Shown in pieces: positions 6,739 through 10,396 of a stretch of DNA of 10,396 nucleotides (position 1 is its first letter; each line of letters starts with the position of its first letter). Source of the DNA: Streptomyces sp. NRRL WC-3549. GTDB lineage: Bacteria > Actinomycetota > Actinomycetes > Streptomycetales > Streptomycetaceae. Location of the stretch: NCBI RefSeq assembly GCF_000721935.1, contig NZ_KL585419.1:26023-36418 (forward strand), read 5' to 3'. The notes under the pieces are model-generated. The model did not search any database, was not told the origin of the DNA, and worked only from the letters and a program-made list of their open reading frames with translations. Both the position numbers and the translations under genes were made by a program.

Positions 6739-8214
6739 ATGAACGCACCCGCACCGGCCGCCACGACCCCCGGCCACCCTCGCTTCGCCCTCGGCGTCCT
6801 GGCCTTCTGCGGTGTCGTGGTCGCGATCATGCAGACGCTCGTGGTCCCGCTGCTCCCGCACATACCGGAGCTCACCGGCGCCACCCCCGCCGCCGCGAGC
6901 TGGCTGGTCACCGTGACCCTCCTCACCGGTGCGGTGTTCACGCCCGTCCTCGGCCGGGTCGGCGACATGTACGGCAAGCGGCGCGTCCTCCTGGCCTCCC
7001 TGGGCCTCCTCGTCGTCGGCTCGGTGCTGTGCGCCGCCAGCTCGCACATCGGCGTACTGATCGCCGGACGCGCCCTGCAGGGCGCGGCGATCGCCGTGGT
7101 GCCGCTGGGGATCAGCATCCTGCGCGACGAACTGCCGCCCGAGCGGGTGCTGTCCGCGGTCGCGCTGATGAGCTCGTCGATGGGGATCGGCGCGGCCGTC
7201 GGCCTGCCGATCGCCGCCGTGGTCATCCAGAACTTCGAATGGCACACCATGTTCTGGGTCTCCGGTGCCATCGGCCTCCTCGACATCCTCCTGGTGCTCC
7301 GCTGTGTCCCGGAGTCGCCGCTGCGCACCCGCGGACGGTTCGACGCGCCCGGCGCCCTCGGGCTGACCGCCGCCCTGGTCTGCCTGCTGCTCGCCGTCAG
7401 CCAGGGCGGCGGCTGGGGCTGGACGTCCCCGCTCACCCTCGGACTGCTCGTCGCCTCGGTCGTCATCACGCTCGTCTGGGGCGCGTACGAGCTCCGCGTC
7501 CGCACCCCGATGGTCGACCTGCGTGTCTCGGCCCGCCCCGCGGTGCTGCTCACCAATGTCGCCGCCCTGCTGATCGGCTTCGCCTTCTACGCCAACTCCC
7601 TGGTCACCGCGCAGATGGTGCAGGAGCCCAAGGCCACCGGCTACGGGCTCGGCGCCTCCCTCGTCGTCAGCGGGCTGTGCCTGCTGCCCGGCGGTGTGAC
7701 GATGGTGCTCCTCTCGCCCGTCTCGGCCCGGATCTCCGCCGCACGCGGCCCGAAGACCAGCCTCGCGCTCGCCTCCGGGATCATCGCCGTGGGATACGGG
7801 GTGCGGTACTTCACCAGCCACAGCCTGTGGATGATCGTCGCCGGCGCCACGGTCGTCGCCGCGGGCACGGCCATCGCCTACTCCGCGCTCCCGGCGCTCG
7901 TCATGCGCGGTGTGCCCGTCAGCGAGACGGGGGCGGCCAACGGCCTGAACACCCTCATGCGCTCCGTCGGCCAGGCGTTCTGCAGCGCCACCGTGGCCGC
8001 CGTACTCGCCAACATGACGTTCGTCGCGGCCGGCCGTACCGCCCCCACCTTGGGCGCCTACCAGCTGGTCTTCGTGATCGCCGCCGTCGCGGCGGTGCTC
8101 GCCCTGGTGGTGACGCTCTGCATGCGGAAGGGCCGCGCCGATGCGGGTACGGTCGGGGGACCACGCGAGACCACCGGCCGTACGAGGGCGGTGCCGATCC
8201 AGGAGAGCGCATGA
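6739..8214 (+). CDS. MFS multidrug-efflux-type transporter (DHA2/EmrB-QacA-like)
   Basis: A 491-residue integral membrane protein predicted to export small hydrophobic compounds by proton antiport. The length and hydrophobic pattern fit a 12-14 helix drug:H+ antiporter. Motif A, GRVGDMYGKRR (72-82), lies in the loop between helices 2 and 3. The helix 4 Arg motif is GRALQG (110-115, Arg111). The helix 5 antiporter motif C region is GIGAAVGLP (149-157), with a Leu-Pro where many members have Gly-Pro. The C-terminal 30 residues are hydrophilic. The ATG at 6739 has GGAG at 6730-6733; the frame opens at 6679, but that would place translation across the operator. The gene overlaps the TetR gene by four bases, implying coupled translation and local regulation. 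Substrate is unknown. Confidence 0.92.
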   Translation: MNAPAPAATTPGHPRFALGVLAFCGVVVAIMQTLVVPLLPHIPELTGATPAAASWLVTVTLLTGAVFTPVLGRVGDMYGKRRVLLASLGLLVVGSVLCAASSHIGVLIAGRALQGAAIAVVPLGISILRDELPPERVLSAVALMSSSMGIGAAVGLPIAAVVIQNFEWHTMFWVSGAIGLLDILLVLRCVPESPLRTRGRFDAPGALGLTAALVCLLLAVSQGGGWGWTSPLTLGLLVASVVITLVWGAYELRVRTPMVDLRVSARPAVLLTNVAALLIGFAFYANSLVTAQMVQEPKATGYGLGASLVVSGLCLLPGGVTMVLLSPVSARISAARGPKTSLALASGIIAVGYGVRYFTSHSLWMIVAGATVVAAGTAIAYSALPALVMRGVPVSETGAANGLNTLMRSVGQAFCSATVAAVLANMTFVAAGRTAPTLGAYQLVFVIAAVAAVLALVVTLCMRKGRADAGTVGGPRETTGRTRAVPIQESA

Positions 8215-8783
8215 CCGCCCGAGCCACCGCAGCAGCGTCGCCGGCGGAAGCCACCACGAGCAAGGACGCGATCCTGCGGGCCGCCCGCCGGGCGTTCACC
8301 CAGCGCCCGTACGCGGAGGTCACCATCCGGGGCATCGCGGCCGACGCCGGGGTGAGCGCCTCCCTCGTGGTGAAGCACTTCGGCCGCAAGGAGGAGCTGT
8401 TCAACACGGTCGCCGACTTCGGTCCGGCCGCCGAGGAACTCTTCGACGCCCCGGTGGACGGGCTCGGCCGCCACATGGTGCTCACCCTCGTGAACCGCCG
8501 CCGCGAGCGGCAGGCCGACCCGCTGCTGCGCGTCGTGTTCTCGCTGGGCAACCACGACGAGCGCTCCCTGCTGCGGGACCGCTTCCACGAGCAGGTCACC
8601 GGGCGTCTCGCCGCCCTGCTGACCGGCCCGGAGGCGGAGCTGCGCGCCGAGCTGATCGCCGGTCACCTCCTGGGCCTCGGAGCCACACTGGGGCTGCACC
8701 GGGAGGGCGCGGGCGCCCTCGCCTCCGCGGAGCACCTCGCGGACCTGTACGCGCCTGCTGTGCAGCGGCTCGTCACGGGCTGA
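8211..8783 (+). CDS. TetR/AcrR-family transcriptional regulator
   Basis: A 190-residue DNA-binding repressor of the usual family size. The N-terminal TetR domain spans about 17-65: helices around KDAILRAARRAF, then the helix-turn-helix TIRGIAADAGVSASLVVKHF (38-57), followed by GRKEELF (58-64). The C-terminal part is an Ala/Leu-rich helical ligand and dimer domain without a recognisable ligand signature. Its ATG overlaps the MFS stop as ATGA, and AGGAG (8201-8205) lies five bases upstream, so it is co-transcribed with and likely translationally coupled to the transporter. It probably represses its own operon through the dyads at 6671-6726. That target is inferred from context. Confidence 0.92.
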   Translation: MTARATAAASPAEATTSKDAILRAARRAFTQRPYAEVTIRGIAADAGVSASLVVKHFGRKEELFNTVADFGPAAEELFDAPVDGLGRHMVLTLVNRRRERQADPLLRVVFSLGNHDERSLLRDRFHEQVTGRLAALLTGPEAELRAELIAGHLLGLGATLGLHREGAGALASAEHLADLYAPAVQRLVTG

Positions 8784-8824
8784 TCGCGCGTCAGGGGCCG
8801 GTCACGGGCCGGGCGGGGCGGCAG

Positions 8825-8830
8825 TAGGGT
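8825..8830 (+). promoter_or_regulatory. Candidate -10 box (TAGGGT) for the lipoprotein gene
   Basis: TAGGGT at 8825-8830 fits the actinomycete housekeeping -10 pattern and lies 25 bases before the ATG at 8856. The best-placed -35 is TCACGG at 8802-8807 (17-base spacer), a poor match, so this is a weak call. The 72-base gap after the TetR gene shows no convincing terminator, so read-through from the operon is possible. Confidence 0.35.
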
Positions 8831-8855
8831 CGGGAAATCCTACGAGGGGGGCCTC

Positions 8856-9353
8856 ATGCCTGTCCGTACTGCTCTGCGTGCCGCGATACCGGCCATGGTC
8901 CTGGGGGTCTGCCTCTCCGGCTGCTCCCTGCTCAAGAGCACCCCGGAACCGGACGCCGATGCCGCCGGCCGGCCGGCAGCCTCCGCGGACGCCGCGGAGG
9001 CGACGGCCGGGGGCACCGGAGCGGAGGCGGGCGAGCCCGCGCCCTCGGAGGTCCGCGACGCCTTCGCCGGGCTCCAGGCGACCCTGGACGAGACCTGCAC
9101 GCCCGGTGCCGGGGACTGCGCCTACTTCCTGGGCCGCGTCGACGACGAACTCGACCGGCTGGACGAGGCGATGAAGGCCGACCCCCAGGGCCCGGAGCAC
9201 TTCAAGGAGCCCTTGGCCTGGATCGCCACCCTGAACACGGCGCTCGACGGCGACCCCTCCGCCCCGAACCTGGAGAAGCACAAGGACGACCTGGTCGGCA
9301 CCCGGGACCGCGTCAACACCTGGATGCAGGACCACCCGGAGGACTACCGCTGA
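8856..9353 (+). CDS. Small secreted lipoprotein of unknown function
   Basis: A 165-residue protein with a textbook lipoprotein signal: basic start (Arg4, Arg8), hydrophobic core (about 9-19) and lipobox LSGC with the acylated Cys23. It should be anchored to the outer face of the membrane. An Ala/Gly/Pro/Glu-rich linker follows (about 29-63). The compact acidic helical region (64-165) contains Cys81 and Cys88 seven residues apart, which could form a disulfide outside the cell. I recognise no domain. The ATG at 8856 is preceded by a strong GAGGGGGG purine run. It lies 72 bases after tetR and converges with the aldolase gene, so a link to efflux is possible but unproven. Confidence 0.85.
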   Translation: MPVRTALRAAIPAMVLGVCLSGCSLLKSTPEPDADAAGRPAASADAAEATAGGTGAEAGEPAPSEVRDAFAGLQATLDETCTPGAGDCAYFLGRVDDELDRLDEAMKADPQGPEHFKEPLAWIATLNTALDGDPSAPNLEKHKDDLVGTRDRVNTWMQDHPEDYR

Positions 9354-9411
9354 CGGGACGTCAACGCGCGGACGAGCAGGCCCGGTGGGACGCCGAGGCG
9401 AGGGTGAGCGG

Positions 9412-10266
9412 TCACCGGCTCCGCGGTGCGGGACTGCGTCCCAGGATGCCCAGCAGACGCGTCACCTCCGCGGCGACCGTGTCGCGGGCCGGGCCGAGGT
9501 AGGCGCGGGGGTCGGCGGCCCGGGGGTGGGCCTCCAGGTGGGCGCGGACGGCCCCGGTGAACAGCTTGTTCAGGTGGGTGGAGATGTTCACCTTCGTCAT
9601 GCCCGCCGCGACGGCGCCGGCCAGCCCGGTGTCCCCGACGCCGGACGAGCCGTGCAGGACGAGCGGGACGTCCACGGCCGCGCGCAGCCGGGAGATGAGT
9701 TCGAAGTCGAGGGCTGCGTCCCGGGTCAGCATGGCGTGCGAGCTGCCGACGGCGACGGCCAGCGCGTCGACCAGGGTCGCGCCGACGAACGCCCGCGCCT
9801 CGTCGGGATCGGTGCGTACGCCGGGGGCGTGCGCCCCGTCCTTACCGCCGATCTCCCCGAGTTCCGCCTCCACGTCCACGCCGTGGCCGTGGCAGTACTC
9901 CGTGATCGCCCGGGTCGCGGCGACGTTCTCCTCGTACGGGAGCGTGGAGGCGTCGAACATGACCGAGGTGAAGCCCAGGCCGACCGCCTGCCGGACCAGG
10001 TCCGCGGATTCGGCGTGGTCCAGGTGCACGGCCACCGGGACGTCCGCCGCGCGTGCGAGGGCGAGGGCGGCGAGGCCGATCGGTTCCAGGGAGCCGTGGT
10101 AGCGGGCGGTGTTCTCGCTGATCTGGAGGACCACCGGCAGCCCGGCCGCCTCCGCCCCGCCGACGATGGCCTGCGCGTGTTCGATCTGCACCACGTTGAA
10201 GGCCCCGAGGCCCGTTGCGGCGGAACGGGCCTCGTGCGCGAGGGCACCGGTGGATATGAGCGGCAT
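9412..10266 (-). CDS. Class II (Zn-dependent) ketose-bisphosphate aldolase, GatY/KbaY-like
   Basis: Cytosolic aldolase that reversibly cleaves a ketose 1,6-bisphosphate (fructose or tagatose type) to dihydroxyacetone phosphate and an aldehyde. It is 284 residues, matching GatY/KbaY (about 285) rather than the longer glycolytic class II enzyme. Visible active-site elements are AFNVV near the N-terminus (22-26), HLDHAES with catalytic Asp83 and zinc ligand His84, EAELGEIGGKDG (133-144), SSHAM with zinc ligand His177, LVLHGSSG with zinc ligand His205 and the phosphate loop, and VNIST (226-230). Nothing essential seems missing. The ATG at 10266 has AAGGAA (complement of 10271-10276) four bases upstream. 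No sugar transporter, kinase or isomerase gene lies on the visible side, so the pathway is unknown; its partners may lie beyond the right edge. Confidence 0.92.
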   Translation of the reverse strand: MPLISTGALAHEARSAATGLGAFNVVQIEHAQAIVGGAEAAGLPVVLQISENTARYHGSLEPIGLAALALARAADVPVAVHLDHAESADLVRQAVGLGFTSVMFDASTLPYEENVAATRAITEYCHGHGVDVEAELGEIGGKDGAHAPGVRTDPDEARAFVGATLVDALAVAVGSSHAMLTRDAALDFELISRLRAAVDVPLVLHGSSGVGDTGLAGAVAAGMTKVNISTHLNKLFTGAVRAHLEAHPRAADPRAYLGPARDTVAAEVTRLLGILGRSPAPRSR

Positions 10267-10318
10267 GGGCTTCCTTCGCAGTGCGTGAATCCTGGCGAAT
10301 GATGCTCGAAGTTGCTCA

Positions 10319-10347
10319 TTTATAGCGTGCTTGAAGCAGGTTGGAAA
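10319..10347 (-). promoter_or_regulatory. Aldolase promoter with palindrome between -35 and -10
   Basis: On the minus strand TTTCCA (complement of 10342-10347) and TATAAA (complement of 10319-10324) are spaced by 17 bases, a reasonable housekeeping-type promoter. It would start transcription about 45 bases before the ATG. The perfect dyad TGCTT-G-AAGCA (10328-10338) lies entirely within the spacer, the usual place for a repressor site. The AT-richness of the region contrasts with the surrounding DNA. Confidence 0.55.
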
Positions 10348-10359
10348 ATATGAGGTGCA

Positions 10360-10396
10360 CGACAGCCGCCCCCGGCGTGGCCGGGGGCGGCTGTCG
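10360..10396 (-). terminator. Perfect 16-bp hairpin at the contig edge, probable terminator of an upstream minus-strand gene
   Basis: CGACAGCCGCCCCCGG (10360-10375) and CCGGGGGCGGCTGTCG (10381-10396) pair perfectly around a 5-base loop. Read on the minus strand the stem is followed within about a dozen bases by a TATTTT stretch (complement of 10345-10350). It could therefore end a gene lying to the right of the window and insulate the aldolase promoter. The contig stops at the last base of the stem, so an assembly fold-back cannot be excluded. Confidence 0.65.

Noticed and set aside
6697..7821. Minus-strand open frames antisense to the MFS gene
   Set aside because: Hydrophilic, low-complexity translations opposite a gene with clear MFS motifs A and C.
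6711..8210. Plus-strand frame running through the MFS gene and continuous with tetR
   Set aside because: Within the MFS region it is Arg/Pro-rich and lacks features. The tetR reading begins at the ATG at 8211 with its own ribosome site, so this is not a fusion protein.
9385..10302. Plus-strand open frame of 305 codons
   Set aside because: Antisense to the aldolase, which has its zinc ligands, catalytic Asp and ribosome site in order.

Overview
The window is chromosomal DNA from a high-GC actinomycete, most likely Streptomyces or a close relative. G/C dominates third codon positions, and the gene families (DUF1707 plus LiaF-like, DUF445, SGNH esterase, a class A PBP with a long cytoplasmic tail) are typical of that group. 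It looks like a draft contig. The first 18 bases match the Nextera transposon mosaic end, so genomic sequence begins at about base 19, and the right edge stops exactly at the outer end of a perfect hairpin.

Layout, left to right. (1) 19-2120, minus: a class A penicillin-binding protein, missing its C-terminus at the contig edge. (2) 2121-2509: a 389-base divergent intergenic region with an AT-rich patch and a small inverted repeat near the PBP start. (3) 2510-3193, plus: a DUF1707/LiaF-like protein. (4) 3225-4484, minus: an exported SGNH/GDSL hydrolase, convergent with the previous gene across a 31-base gap holding a hairpin. (5) 4626-6239, plus: a DUF445 membrane protein with an unusual Pro/Gly-rich N-terminal extension, divergent from the hydrolase. 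(6) 6312-6587, minus: a 91-residue small membrane protein, convergent with DUF445 across overlapping terminator hairpins. (7) 6739-8214 and 8211-8783, plus: an MFS drug-efflux-type transporter and a TetR-family regulator overlapping by ATGA, preceded by a nested inverted repeat (6671-6726) that is a strong operator candidate. (8) 8856-9353, plus: a small lipoprotein of unknown function. (9) 9412-10266, minus: a class II ketose-bisphosphate aldolase of GatY/KbaY length, with a recognisable promoter and a palindrome between its -35 and -10 boxes.

The genes look mostly like single-gene transcription units with an envelope emphasis: peptidoglycan synthesis, a LiaF-like envelope-stress-type protein, an exported hydrolase, membrane proteins and a lipoprotein. 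The only clear operon is MFS-TetR, which reads as a self-regulated efflux cassette. I see no mobile element, CRISPR array, tRNA, rRNA or toxin-antitoxin pair, and no evidence for a dramatic new system. The most informative signals are the MFS operator architecture, the DUF445 N-terminal extension, the aldolase promoter and the technical artefacts at the contig edges.
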